From Flavobacteriaceae bacterium UBA3339 (GTDB lineage Bacteria; Bacteroidota; Bacteroidia; Flavobacteriales; Flavobacteriaceae), in the NCBI GenBank assembly GCA_002360925.1, contig DERN01000010.1:21463-85462 (forward strand): a stretch of 64,000 bases of DNA, written 5' to 3'. Position numbers and translations under genes: made by a program. Shown one piece after another: positions 43,434 to 51,571 of this stretch. The notes under the pieces were generated by a model. It worked only from the letters and a program-made list of their open reading frames with translations. It was not told where the DNA came from and made no database searches. Numbering within the stretch: position 1 is the first letter of the stretch; every line of letters begins with the position of its first letter.

Positions 43434-43907
43434 ATGAATATAAAATTATTGGCAATCGGGAAAACCGACAACAAAAACCTTCAAACGCTAATTGACGAAT
43501 ATACCAAACGCTTAAGCTTTTACATTAAGTTTGATTTAGAAGTTATTCCGGATATTAAAAATGTAAAAAATCTTTCGGAAACACAGCAAAAACAAAAAGA
43601 AGGCGAATTAATTTTATCTAAACTTTCGGCTGCAGATCATTTAGTTTTGTTAGATGAAAACGGAAAAAGCTTTTCGAGTGTTGGTTTTGCAGACGAATTA
43701 CAAAAAAAGATGAACGCAGGTATTAAAACGCTTGTTTTTGTAATTGGCGGACCTTATGGTTTTTCTGAAGAAGTTTACAAAAAAGCAAATGCTAAAATTT
43801 CGCTTTCGGCTATGACTTTTTCGCATCAAATGGTGCGTTTATTTATTGTAGAACAAATTTACCGAGCTTTTACCATTTTACGAAACGAACCTTATCATCA
43901 TCAATAA
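43434..43907 (+). CDS. rlmH: 23S rRNA pseudouridine-1915 N3-methyltransferase RlmH
   Basis: SPOUT-class methyltransferase of 157 aa that methylates pseudouridine 1915 in helix 69 of 23S rRNA, using S-adenosylmethionine. Knot residues: LVLLDENGKSFSSVGFA, VFVIGGPYGFSEEVY, and the end LSAMTFSHQMVRLFIVEQIYRAFTI. Length and motifs match the family exactly. It is followed by a strong terminator. Confidence 0.95.
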   Translation: MNIKLLAIGKTDNKNLQTLIDEYTKRLSFYIKFDLEVIPDIKNVKNLSETQQKQKEGELILSKLSAADHLVLLDENGKSFSSVGFADELQKKMNAGIKTLVFVIGGPYGFSEEVYKKANAKISLSAMTFSHQMVRLFIVEQIYRAFTILRNEPYHHQ

Positions 43908-43910
43908 TAA

Positions 43911-43950
43911 AACAAAAACGCGATTAGAAAATTCTAATCGCGTTTTTGTT
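43911..43950. terminator. Bidirectional terminator
   Basis: Long palindrome with AACAAAAACGCGATTAG and its complement around an A/T-rich centre. It overlaps the last two bases of the convergent lipoprotein gene. Confidence 0.85.
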
Positions 43951-44539
43951 AATAAATATAAACTTCTTCGTTTAGTTTATCGGTTACTTTTTGTTTTTCG
44001 AGTTGAATTAAAACATTTACAAACGTTTCGACTTTCATGTTTTTATCTAATGTAGTTAAAACGGTTTTAACATTTTCGTTAGATGCGTCATTTATATCAT
44101 CGACCGATTTAATCAATAAACTCATAACTCCTTCTCCCAACTCATAAACCGGAGGTTCGGTTAAAGCAATGGTTTTAAAAGGCAATTTTACATACGCATT
44201 TTGTTTGTGAACAGTATCGCTATAAACAAAATAAATATCTTTTAAATCGTCGTGCATTCCACCTTTTGCATGTTTTTTGGAAGTTAATTTTTGAAGCGAT
44301 TGCGAAATATCTGCCAACGTTAAATCACGATTTACCGATAAAACCCAATGTGTATTTCCAATAAAATTACTGCGGTTTAATTCAATTTCTCCGTTTTTAT
44401 CTTTATCAATATAGCCCGGACTAAAATCATTCATTTCGGTAACAACCGAAAAATCAGAACGACTTACTTTCATTTCTTTTTGGTTGCAAGCACTAAAAAT
44501 CAAAGCGCCAAAAATCAAACATAATACGTTATTTTTCAT
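43949..44539 (-). CDS. Hypothetical lipoprotein downstream of folP
   Basis: Lipoprotein of 196 aa with signal peptide and lipobox FSAC (Cys18). I do not recognise a family. The mature part has the mixed charged segment KHAKGGMHDDLKDIYFVYSD, a strand-rich middle and the end LNEEVYIY. Its start overlaps the end of folP by 11 bases, so translation is probably coupled. Such a fixed link to folate synthesis has no clear reason. Confidence 0.65.
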   Translation of the reverse strand: MKNNVLCLIFGALIFSACNQKEMKVSRSDFSVVTEMNDFSPGYIDKDKNGEIELNRSNFIGNTHWVLSVNRDLTLADISQSLQKLTSKKHAKGGMHDDLKDIYFVYSDTVHKQNAYVKLPFKTIALTEPPVYELGEGVMSLLIKSVDDINDASNENVKTVLTTLDKNMKVETFVNVLIQLEKQKVTDKLNEEVYIY

Positions 44540-45359
44540 ACGTTTTTAAATATAGTTTTACACATTCTACTGCTTCTTTTACATCGTGAACTCGAAGTAA
44601 TTGCGCTCCTTTTATTAACGAAATAGTATTTAAAACTGTTGTACCATTTAAAGCTTCTTGAGGCGAATAATCGAAAAAACGATAAATCATTGATTTTCTC
44701 GATAAAGCCGATAAAACAGGAACTTCTAACAATTGGAACAATTCTAACTTCGACAAAACCTCGTAATTTTGATCTAGAGTTTTCGAAAATCCAAATCCCG
44801 GATCCACAATCACGTCTTTAATTCCGGCTTGCTTTGCCAATTGTATTTGTTCCGAAAAATAACACATCATTTCCTTAACCACATCTTTATAATCTGTGAA
44901 TTGCTGCATAGTTTGCGGCGTTCCTTTCATGTGCATTAAAATGTAAGGAGCTTGAAATTCCCCAACAGTTTCAAACATTTTATCATCTAATTTTCCGCCC
45001 GAAACATCGTTTATAATATGCCCGCCTTCGGTTAAAGCTTGTCTTGCAACTTCGGATCGAAATGTATCGATAGATAAAATCGCTTCAGGAAATTGCTTTA
45101 CTGCTTCTTTCACAAACAAAATCATTCGACTTAATTCTTCTTCTTCCGAAACAAAAGGCGCTTTATGTTGTGTAGAATAAGCGCCAATATCAATCATATC
45201 GGCTCCTTCTAAAAGAAGTTTTTCCATTTGATTTAAAGCCGAAGAAACTTCGTTGTGTTTTCCTCCGTCATAAAAAGAATTCGGCGTAATATTCAGAATT
45301 CCCATAATTTTAGGACGATCGAATGTGAGTAATTTTCCTTTGCAATTAATACTTAACAT
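44529..45359 (-). CDS. folP: Dihydropteroate synthase
   Basis: Folate pathway enzyme of 276 aa that joins p-aminobenzoate to 6-hydroxymethyl-dihydropterin pyrophosphate. It has the two loops MGILNITPNSFYDGGKH and MIDIGAYSTQHKAP, the central SIDTFRSEVARQAL, and VDPGFGFSKTLDQNYEVLSKL. ALSRKSMIYRFF and INDVSGG are conserved. The 276-residue size is normal. It is the target of sulfonamides; no resistance insertion is visible. Confidence 0.95.
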   Translation of the reverse strand: MLSINCKGKLLTFDRPKIMGILNITPNSFYDGGKHNEVSSALNQMEKLLLEGADMIDIGAYSTQHKAPFVSEEEELSRMILFVKEAVKQFPEAILSIDTFRSEVARQALTEGGHIINDVSGGKLDDKMFETVGEFQAPYILMHMKGTPQTMQQFTDYKDVVKEMMCYFSEQIQLAKQAGIKDVIVDPGFGFSKTLDQNYEVLSKLELFQLLEVPVLSALSRKSMIYRFFDYSPQEALNGTTVLNTISLIKGAQLLRVHDVKEAVECVKLYLKTYEK

Positions 45360-45414
45360 AAAACGGATTTAAAAGAAATAGTACTTTCTGTTTTTATATT
45401 CCTTAACAGATTGC

Positions 45415-45422
45415 TATTTTTG
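45415..45422 (+). promoter_or_regulatory. -7 box of the DUF1599 operon
   Basis: TATTTTTG matches TAnnTTTG, 27 bases before the ATG at 45450 and in the divergent gap with folP. Confidence 0.5.
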
Positions 45423-45449
45423 ATAAAATTTATACAAAGATACTTGAAT

Positions 45450-45995
45450 ATGCAATCGACTGCGGAACAATACGACAAAATAATTTCGATTTGCCGAAAC
45501 CTATATGTCAAAAAATTACACGATTACGGATGCGCTTGGCGAATTTTAAGATTGCCTTCGCTTACAGATCAAATTTATATTAAAGCGCAACGAATTCGTT
45601 CTTTACAAGAAAACAGTGTTCGAAAAGTTGATGAAGATGAAAGTTCGGAATTTATCGGAATTATCAATTACAGTATTATGGCATTGATTCAGCTGGAAAA
45701 AGGAATTGTAAATCAACCCGATTTATCTAACGAAGAAGCAATTGAATTATACGATAAGCATATTGCCATTGCCAAAGAATTAATGTTGAATAAAAATCAT
45801 GATTACGGCGAAGCTTGGCGCGATATGCGTATAAGTTCGCACACCGATATTATTCTGCAAAAATTGTTGCGTATTAAACAAATCGAAGATAATAAAGGAA
45901 AAACATTGGTTTCGGAAGGAATCGATGCCAATTATCAAGACATCATCAATTACGCTGTTTTTGCTTTAATTTTAATGGATTTTGCTACTAATTAA
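45450..45995 (+). CDS. DUF1599 protein with two tandem copies of the domain
   Basis: Cytoplasmic protein of about 181 aa from the ATG at 45450; the in-frame start 39 bases earlier is inside the promoter. It holds two copies of the roughly 75-residue DUF1599 unit: copy 1 has YDKIISICRNLYVKKLHDYG, and copy 2 has YDKHIAIAKELMLNKNHDYG; both go on to W-R and a TD segment, then IINYSIMALIQLE / IINYAVFALILMD. Such proteins are thought to act on modified nucleotides (nucleotide modification associated domain), but proof is lacking. First gene of a five-gene set through tpiA. Confidence 0.8.
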   Translation: MQSTAEQYDKIISICRNLYVKKLHDYGCAWRILRLPSLTDQIYIKAQRIRSLQENSVRKVDEDESSEFIGIINYSIMALIQLEKGIVNQPDLSNEEAIELYDKHIAIAKELMLNKNHDYGEAWRDMRISSHTDIILQKLLRIKQIEDNKGKTLVSEGIDANYQDIINYAVFALILMDFATN

Positions 45996-46006
45996 TTTAT
46001 AGATAT

Positions 46007-47107
46007 ATGAAAATACTAACCCAATTTTGCAGATTTTTTGTCGGGATTTTATTCATTTTTTCAGGACTAATCAAACTAAATGATCCTGTAGGTTTTTCGT
46101 TTAAACTAGACGAATATTTTTCGGAAGCTGTTTTTAACATGCCGTTTTTACAGCCGTTTTCATTAACATTAGCCGTTGTATTGGTTATTGTAGAAGTACT
46201 TTTAGGCGTTATGCTTTTATTGGGTTATAAACGCAAATTGACTTTGTGGTTATTGTTGTTAATGATTGTTTTCTTTACATTCTTAACTTTTTATTCGGCA
46301 TATTTCAATAAAGTAACAGATTGCGGATGTTTTGGCGACGCTATTAAATTAACTCCTTGGGAATCATTCTCTAAAGACGTTGTACTTCTGGTCTTAATTT
46401 TGGTTTTATTTGCTGGTCAAAAATACATCAAACCATTATTCAATACTATCGGAAACACAACTATTACACTTGTAGCTTTAGCGGCTTGTAGTTTTATGGC
46501 GTATTATGTTTTAAATCATTTACCAATTGTAGATTTTAGAGCTTATAAAGTTGGAACGAACATTAAAAAAGCGATGGAAATTCCAGAAGGCGCTCCACAA
46601 TCGAAATACGATATTGTGTTTACGTATAAAGTAGACGGAGTTGAAAAACAATTTAAAATGGAAGAATTAACGCAACTTCCTGCAAATGCCGAATTTGTTT
46701 CGCGCGAAGAACATTTAATCCAAAAAGGATACGAACCGCCAATTCACGATTTAACAATGGATTTAGAAGGTCAGGATTATACTCCTGAAGTTTTAGCAGC
46801 TCCAAAAGCGTTATTGGTTGTTGCTTACGATTTGAAAAAAGCAAACGACGAAGGTTTAAAAACCATTAACGAAACCGTTAAAAAAGCACGCGAAGCTGGT
46901 TACGAAATCATTGGTTTAACAGCAACAGATAAAAACATTATCGAAGATTATAAAAAGAAATACAACTTAGATTTGGATTTCTATTTCTGTGACGGAACCA
47001 CTTTAAAAACCATTGAACGTGCAAACCCAAGTTACGTTACATTAGAATTTGGAACGATTACAGATAAAAAACATTGGAACGACGTAAAATCATTAATGAT
47101 TAAATAA
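46007..47107 (+). CDS. DoxX/MauE-type membrane protein with C-terminal thioredoxin-like domain (BT_3928 family)
   Basis: Membrane protein of 366 aa with four helices in the first 150 residues (about 8-25, 53-72, 78-98, 123-142). The loop TDCGCFGD with C106 and C108 is the MauE/DoxX-type redox motif. After another helix near 150-168 comes a periplasmic domain of about 190 residues with thioredoxin-like order but no CxxC; it ends YVTLEFGTITDKKHW. It fits a thiol-redox role, and a TlpA-type protein is encoded two genes later. It is 11 bases after the DUF1599 gene. Confidence 0.8.
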   Translation: MKILTQFCRFFVGILFIFSGLIKLNDPVGFSFKLDEYFSEAVFNMPFLQPFSLTLAVVLVIVEVLLGVMLLLGYKRKLTLWLLLLMIVFFTFLTFYSAYFNKVTDCGCFGDAIKLTPWESFSKDVVLLVLILVLFAGQKYIKPLFNTIGNTTITLVALAACSFMAYYVLNHLPIVDFRAYKVGTNIKKAMEIPEGAPQSKYDIVFTYKVDGVEKQFKMEELTQLPANAEFVSREEHLIQKGYEPPIHDLTMDLEGQDYTPEVLAAPKALLVVAYDLKKANDEGLKTINETVKKAREAGYEIIGLTATDKNIIEDYKKKYNLDLDFYFCDGTTLKTIERANPSYVTLEFGTITDKKHWNDVKSLMIK

Positions 47108-47112
47108 TTCAG

Positions 47113-48189
47113 GTGTTATCGTATTTTATCAATAAAATCGGCTATTCGTTTTTTACGCTTTTTGGCGTAATAACGGTTGTTTTTATCTTGTTCAACATTC
47201 TTCCGGGCGATCCGGCTCGTATGATGTTAGATCAAAACGAAAACTCGGAACAGCTGGCTTTAATCAAAAAGAAATACGGATTCGATCAACCATTAACAAA
47301 TCAATATTTATATTATTTAAACGATTTGTCACCGGTTTCGTTTCACAAAAACAACCAAGATCATTACACATTTTACAACAAGGAAAAATACGGAGGAACG
47401 GTTTTATTTGAAACTTCGTCATATAAAGTAGTTTTAAAAACACCTTATTTACGCGAAAGTTTCCAAAAAAACGGTAAAAAAGTGACCGATATTATTGCGC
47501 ACACTTTACCAAGCACGGTATTTTTAGCTGTTTTTGCAATTGGTATTGCCATGTTTATCGGCGTAATTCTTGGCGTTTTATCGGCTTTATATGCTAATAG
47601 TTTTTTCGATCGAATTACTGCTTTTATCAGTACTTTAGGAATGAGCATTCCGTCATTTTTTAGTGCTATTTTATTTGCCTGGATTTTTGGATTTGTGTTA
47701 CACGAATACACAAATTTAAACATGACGGGAAGTTTGTACGAAGTAGATGATTTTGGCGAAGGTGTTCATCTTTCAATCAAAAACAGTATTTTACCTGCTT
47801 TTGTTTTGGGAATTCGTCCATTGGGCGTTGTAATTCAATTAATGCGAAATTCGTTGTTAGAAGTTCTAAATCAGGAATATATCCGAACGGCAAAAGCAAA
47901 AGGACTTTCGACTTATAATATTGTAGCAAAACACGCATTAAAAAATGCATTAAATCCGGTTGTTACAGCTGTTTCGGGTTGGTTTGCTTCTATGTTAGCT
48001 GGTGCGGTTTTTGTTGAATATATTTTTGGTTGGAACGGATTGGGAAAAGAAGTTGTAGACGCTTTAAATAATTTAGATCTTCCAGTAATTATGGGCGCAG
48101 TTATCGTAATTGCAACTACCTTTGTATTAATCACAATTTTAGTAGATTTAATCTACGCTTATTTAGATCCAAGAATTAAATTGAAATAG
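47113..48189 (+). CDS. DppB/OppB-like ABC transporter permease
   Basis: Inner-membrane permease of 358 aa starting with GTG; no ATG fits. It has the OppB/DppB N-terminal GxxFFTLFGVITVVFILFNILPGDPARMML-type sequence (residues about 8-35: GYSFFTLFGVITVVFILF) and the EAA loop RNSLLEVLNQEYIRTAKAKGLS near residue 245, which contacts an ATPase. The loop after helix 1 (about 60-130) is longer than usual. No OppC, ATPase or binding-protein gene is next to it, so partners must be elsewhere or it works differently. It lies between the BT_3928-like and TlpA genes. Confidence 0.85.
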   Translation: MLSYFINKIGYSFFTLFGVITVVFILFNILPGDPARMMLDQNENSEQLALIKKKYGFDQPLTNQYLYYLNDLSPVSFHKNNQDHYTFYNKEKYGGTVLFETSSYKVVLKTPYLRESFQKNGKKVTDIIAHTLPSTVFLAVFAIGIAMFIGVILGVLSALYANSFFDRITAFISTLGMSIPSFFSAILFAWIFGFVLHEYTNLNMTGSLYEVDDFGEGVHLSIKNSILPAFVLGIRPLGVVIQLMRNSLLEVLNQEYIRTAKAKGLSTYNIVAKHALKNALNPVVTAVSGWFASMLAGAVFVEYIFGWNGLGKEVVDALNNLDLPVIMGAVIVIATTFVLITILVDLIYAYLDPRIKLK

Positions 48190-48191
48190 CT

Positions 48192-48776
48192 ATGAAAAAA
48201 ATATTTTTAACTGCAATCTCATTAGCTTTTGTTGCTGTGAGTTGCGATACTAAAAAAGTCGATCAGAAAATTTCTGAGGAAATTAAAGAACTGAAAGATA
48301 CGTTAATCGTTAAACAAAAAGATACCGTTTATCTTCATAACGAACAATTTGCAGACGTAACCTTGAACAAAGAATTTGAAAACTTAAAAGGAAATAAAAT
48401 CTCTTTTAAAGATTTAATTGCTAAACACAAAGGAAGTCCGATTGTGATTGATGTTTGGGCTTCGTGGTGCCCCGATTGCATTAAAGGTTTTCCGGAGTTA
48501 AAAAAACTGCAAGAAAAATATCCAACAACTTCTTATGTCTTTTTATCGCTTGATAAAACAAAAGACAAATGGAAAGAAGCCATTAAAAAATACGAATTGG
48601 TTGGAGAACATTATTATTTAGACGAAAAAATGAGTGGCGAATTCGGAAAATCGATCAATTTAGATTGGATTCCGCGTTATATCGTAGTCGATACAAAAGG
48701 TAATATTGCTTTGCAAAAAGCAATTGTTGCAAACGATTCGCTTTTAAAACAAACATTAGATAAATTACAACCTTAA
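48192..48776 (+). CDS. TlpA-family thiol-disulfide reductase lipoprotein
   Basis: Periplasmic-facing redox protein of 194 aa with lipoprotein signal and lipobox VSC (Cys18). The thioredoxin fold has the active site W-ASWCPDC (C93 and C96), followed by IKGFPELKKLQEKYP and the cis-proline region WIPRYIVVD. It probably keeps thiols reduced for cytochrome maturation or other envelope proteins. Two bases separate it from the permease and 11 bases from tpiA. Confidence 0.9.
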   Translation: MKKIFLTAISLAFVAVSCDTKKVDQKISEEIKELKDTLIVKQKDTVYLHNEQFADVTLNKEFENLKGNKISFKDLIAKHKGSPIVIDVWASWCPDCIKGFPELKKLQEKYPTTSYVFLSLDKTKDKWKEAIKKYELVGEHYYLDEKMSGEFGKSINLDWIPRYIVVDTKGNIALQKAIVANDSLLKQTLDKLQP

Positions 48777-48787
48777 TAAATACTTTT

Positions 48788-49537
48788 ATGAGAAATAAGA
48801 TTATTGCAGGTAACTGGAAAATGCATAAAAATGCGCAAGAAACAACTTCGTTATTAAACGAAATTGTGAATGCAATGCCAAACGGAAAAGAAGTTGAAGT
48901 TATGGTTGCCCCTGCTTTTACAAACTTAATGTTGGCAAGCCAGATTTTAGAAGACGTTAATATTACCGTTGCAGCACAAAATATGCATCAGGCAGAAGGT
49001 GGCGCTTTTACAGGCGAAATTTCGGCAGATATGTTAACAAGCATTGGTGTTGATACGGTTATTTTAGGACATTCTGAACGTCGTCAATATTTTAAAGAAA
49101 CTCCCGCTTTATTGGCTTCAAAAGTCGATACAGCTTTGCGTCACAACATGAAAGTGATTTTTTGCGTTGGCGAAGAATTAAAAGATCGCAAAAGTAAACA
49201 GTTTCAGAATGTAGTCTATTATCAATTAAAAGATTCGTTGTTCCATTTACCAAAAGAAGCTTGGCAAAACATTGTTATTGCATACGAACCGGTTTGGGCA
49301 ATTGGAACAGGCGAAACGGCAACTCCAGAACAAGCACAAGAAATGCATCAGTTTATTCGTGAACAAATTGCACATCAATATACTGGTGTGGCAGAAAACG
49401 TAAGCATTTTATATGGCGGAAGCGTAAAACCTGATAATGCAAAAAGTATTTTTTCTCAACCAGATGTTGACGGAGGTTTAATTGGCGGTGCAGCTTTAAA
49501 CGCAAATGATTTTGTTGCGATTATTGATGTCATTTAA
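48788..49537 (+). CDS. tpiA: Triosephosphate isomerase
   Basis: Glycolytic enzyme of 249 aa that interconverts dihydroxyacetone phosphate and glyceraldehyde 3-phosphate. Active-site residues are N9 and K11 (AGNWKMHK), H in VILGHSERRQ, and E in IAYEPVWAIGTG. The phosphate loop is LYGGSVKPDNA and GGLIGGAAL. It ends the five-gene run and is followed by a terminator. Confidence 0.97.
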   Translation: MRNKIIAGNWKMHKNAQETTSLLNEIVNAMPNGKEVEVMVAPAFTNLMLASQILEDVNITVAAQNMHQAEGGAFTGEISADMLTSIGVDTVILGHSERRQYFKETPALLASKVDTALRHNMKVIFCVGEELKDRKSKQFQNVVYYQLKDSLFHLPKEAWQNIVIAYEPVWAIGTGETATPEQAQEMHQFIREQIAHQYTGVAENVSILYGGSVKPDNAKSIFSQPDVDGGLIGGAALNANDFVAIIDVI

Positions 49538-49561
49538 TTTTCAGAAGAACTTTGATTAAAT

Positions 49562-49595
49562 AAATCCTGCAAAGCCTTTTGACTTTGTAGGATTT
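49562..49595 (+). terminator. Terminator of tpiA operon
   Basis: AAATCCTGCAAAG / CTTTGTAGGATTT stem with one G-U pair and eight-base loop, 24 bases after the stop. Confidence 0.75.
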
Positions 49596-49631
49596 CAAAA
49601 ACGTTTTACTCACATTATAAACAAATTCCAC

Positions 49632-50075
49632 ATGAAAAAGATAGTATGTACTCTTGCTTTAGGATTGCCTGTTTTGGTAAATGCGCAGGAATTTATTGTA
49701 GGTCCAACTATTTCGTATCAATCTCAGGCAGGAAATCTTTTAAAAGTTGGTGGATATTATATTCAGCCTGCTTTCCAAAATTCAGTTGGTTTTCGTTTAG
49801 ATGCGAATGCGCAATTTGCTTATTTTAGAGATAAATTCGTTGTAATTCCGGAAGGAAGTTTAACCTTTTATCCTACTTTAGATAATTTATTTGTTCCATT
49901 TATAGAAGGCGAATTAACACCCTACACCGTAACGCCAAAAGTAGGAATTTCGTTTGCAACTATTTTAGATTTTGGTTTTGGTTACGGTTTCGATATTAAA
50001 ACCAAACAAGATTTAAAACCCATTAAAGGATTTACTTTTTCGTTAGGAATCAACATTCCGTTAAATGCTTTTTAG
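49632..50075 (+). CDS. Small predicted outer-membrane beta-barrel protein
   Basis: Secreted protein of 147 aa with a signal peptide ending VNAQ (residue 19). The remainder is a series of short alternating strands (FIVGPTISYQS, VGFRLDANAQFAYFRD, SFATILDFGFGYGFDI, FTFSLGINIPL) and ends in aromatic F, the pattern of a small outer-membrane barrel. I do not recognise a family. It lies after the tpiA terminator and is a single gene. Confidence 0.6.
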   Translation: MKKIVCTLALGLPVLVNAQEFIVGPTISYQSQAGNLLKVGGYYIQPAFQNSVGFRLDANAQFAYFRDKFVVIPEGSLTFYPTLDNLFVPFIEGELTPYTVTPKVGISFATILDFGFGYGFDIKTKQDLKPIKGFTFSLGINIPLNAF

Positions 50076-50109
50076 TTAAAAAGATAAAATGATTATTGGT
50101 AAGATTACA

Positions 50110-50421
50110 TCAAAAGATCATTATTTTTTCTACATAAAAACCTTTTTCATTTCCTAATAGATCTTGAATATGAAGAACTTTATCTCTTGATAAAATTCGA
50201 TTTTCAATTTTAATTACTAAAGCTACCGGAACGTTATTTCTATAAAGCGTATCGTTTTGAATGATGTTTGTATTCTGTTTAAAATCTAAAAGATCACCAA
50301 TATAAAATCCACTCGAATATTTCCAAAATTCCCCTTCGGTTAACTGCGTTTTCTGATCTTTACAAGATATAAAATGCAATAAAAAAGCAAAAATCAAAAG
50401 AAGTTTAATAAAGTTATTCAA
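50110..50421 (-). CDS. Small hypothetical lipoprotein
   Basis: Predicted lipoprotein of 103 aa, signal peptide and lipobox FISC (Cys20). The mature part has alternating strands (GFYIGDLLDF, VPVALVIKIENRILS) and ends GFYVEKIMIF. No family is recognised. It starts 9 bases after the PlsC-like gene on the same strand, so it is likely its co-transcribed partner. Confidence 0.55.
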   Translation of the reverse strand: MNNFIKLLLIFAFLLHFISCKDQKTQLTEGEFWKYSSGFYIGDLLDFKQNTNIIQNDTLYRNNVPVALVIKIENRILSRDKVLHIQDLLGNEKGFYVEKIMIF

Positions 50422-50430
50422 AATATATTT

Positions 50431-51252
50431 TTAATAATCGTTATCTACTTTATAACGACGTTGTTTATTTAATTTCACATCGCTTTCAATAACTTCGGCA
50501 GGAATAACCTTTAAAAACGAAGGATGTTGTTCAATTGCATATTCGATTTTCTCAACAATTTCATCAATTGTTTCGTTTTCGTAATCAAATTCTAAAGGCT
50601 TTTTAATTGTAAAGGTTTGTAAAATTCCTTTCTTTTTAAGCCATAATCCTTTTTTATCAAACGAACGACGAAATCCATCAATAACAATCGGCACCACAAT
50701 TGGTTTATGCTCTTTTATAATATGTGCCGTTCCTTTACGCACCGGTTTAAACGATTTTGTAGTTCCTTGCGGAAACGTAATGACCCAACCATCTTCCAAA
50801 GCTTTTTTAATATTTTCGGTATCGTTTGGGTTTACTGCTTTTTTTTCGGTAATATCTTTTCCTTTTTCTCGCCAAGTACGTTCAACCGTAATTGCGCCGG
50901 TATATCCCATAATTCGAGGTAAAATCCCCGATTGCATCGTTTCTTTTGCACTAACATAATAAATATTCAGTTTAGGATTCCAGATATAAAAAACGTTGTT
51001 GATATTATCAATTCGTCCTTTTAAACTTGCGTTAAAGACATGAAACATTGCCACAACATCGGCAAAATACGTTTGATGATTCGATATAAAAAGGACATTT
51101 CTGTCAGGTAGATTTTTAATTATTTCAGAACCTTCGATCTTTAATTCGTTAAAACCTTTGTAACGTTGATGCGTTAAAAAGCCAAACCAGCGAATAAGCC
51201 ATTTTTTTATAAAGATGATATGTCCGAATGGATCTTTTTTAAACAATCCCAT
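50431..51252 (-). CDS. PlsC-like acyltransferase with altered motifs
   Basis: Glycerolipid-type acyltransferase of 273 aa. The expected NHxxxxD block is NHQTYFAD, with H59 and D65, which is HX5D instead of HX4D. Block III, canonical FPEGTRS, reads FPQGTTKSF (160-168), so the usual Glu and Arg that hold the glycerophosphate are Gln and Thr. GYTGAITVERTWREKGKD is block II. These differences suggest a lipid substrate other than lysophosphatidic acid, or a Bacteroidota-specific branch. It is 9 bases upstream of a small lipoprotein gene. Confidence 0.7.
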   Translation of the reverse strand: MGLFKKDPFGHIIFIKKWLIRWFGFLTHQRYKGFNELKIEGSEIIKNLPDRNVLFISNHQTYFADVVAMFHVFNASLKGRIDNINNVFYIWNPKLNIYYVSAKETMQSGILPRIMGYTGAITVERTWREKGKDITEKKAVNPNDTENIKKALEDGWVITFPQGTTKSFKPVRKGTAHIIKEHKPIVVPIVIDGFRRSFDKKGLWLKKKGILQTFTIKKPLEFDYENETIDEIVEKIEYAIEQHPSFLKVIPAEVIESDVKLNKQRRYKVDNDY

Positions 51253-51271
51253 TTGTTATTTTTTGAATTGG

Positions 51272-51322
51272 TAAAGTTACAAAATCATCTTATTTACAAT
51301 GCGAATTTTAAGCTTTCTTTGA
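51272..51322. repeat. Direct repeat copy A (duplicated Nudix gene end)
   Basis: Fifty-one bases nearly identical to 51521-51571, sharing an unbroken GCGAATTTTAAGCTTTCTTT core. In this copy the Nudix C-terminal codons are still visible but interrupted (the CAA codon is TAA). Confidence 0.75.
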
Positions 51323-51487
51323 TTTACGGATTGTTACAATTAATGATATAATAAAACTAATTAAAAGTAGTAGTGAACCTATAAAAGGTGCTTTTGATTT
51401 ATCGAGATAAAAAAAGTCTTCCCAATAACTATATATCAACCCTAAAGAAATGATTATAAAAACATAATATTTTAATTTCCCTAACAT
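51308..51487 (-). CDS. Small two-helix membrane protein (59 aa)
   Basis: An ATG at 51487 opens a 59-codon frame ending at 51308. The product has two hydrophobic segments, about 7-22 (YYVFIIISLGLIYSYW) and 36-53 (GSLLLLISFIISLIVTI), separated by an acidic loop, with a basic tail RKSKKA. This pattern is typical of real small membrane proteins; no family is recognised. Its last codons use DNA that is a copy of the Nudix gene end. It lies in the gap between PlsC-like and Nudix genes on the same strand. Confidence 0.5.
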   Translation of the reverse strand: MLGKLKYYVFIIISLGLIYSYWEDFFYLDKSKAPFIGSLLLLISFIISLIVTIRKSKKA

Positions 51488-51520
51488 GATTTATAAGTGT
51501 TTAAATATGACCAATTCAGC

Positions 51521-51571
51521 TAAGTTACAAAAATCATCTTACTTGCAATGCGAATTTTAAGCTTTCTTTGA
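51521..51571. repeat. Direct repeat copy B (real Nudix gene end)
   Basis: Second copy of the 51-base direct repeat, covering the last codons of the Nudix gene and 13 bases beyond. The segment between copies is 198 bases and holds most of the 59-residue ORF. Confidence 0.75.

Noticed and set aside
47113..48189. A complete peptide ABC importer
   Set aside because: Only one permease is encoded; the neighbours on both sides are redox genes and tpiA, not an ATPase, a second permease or a binding protein.
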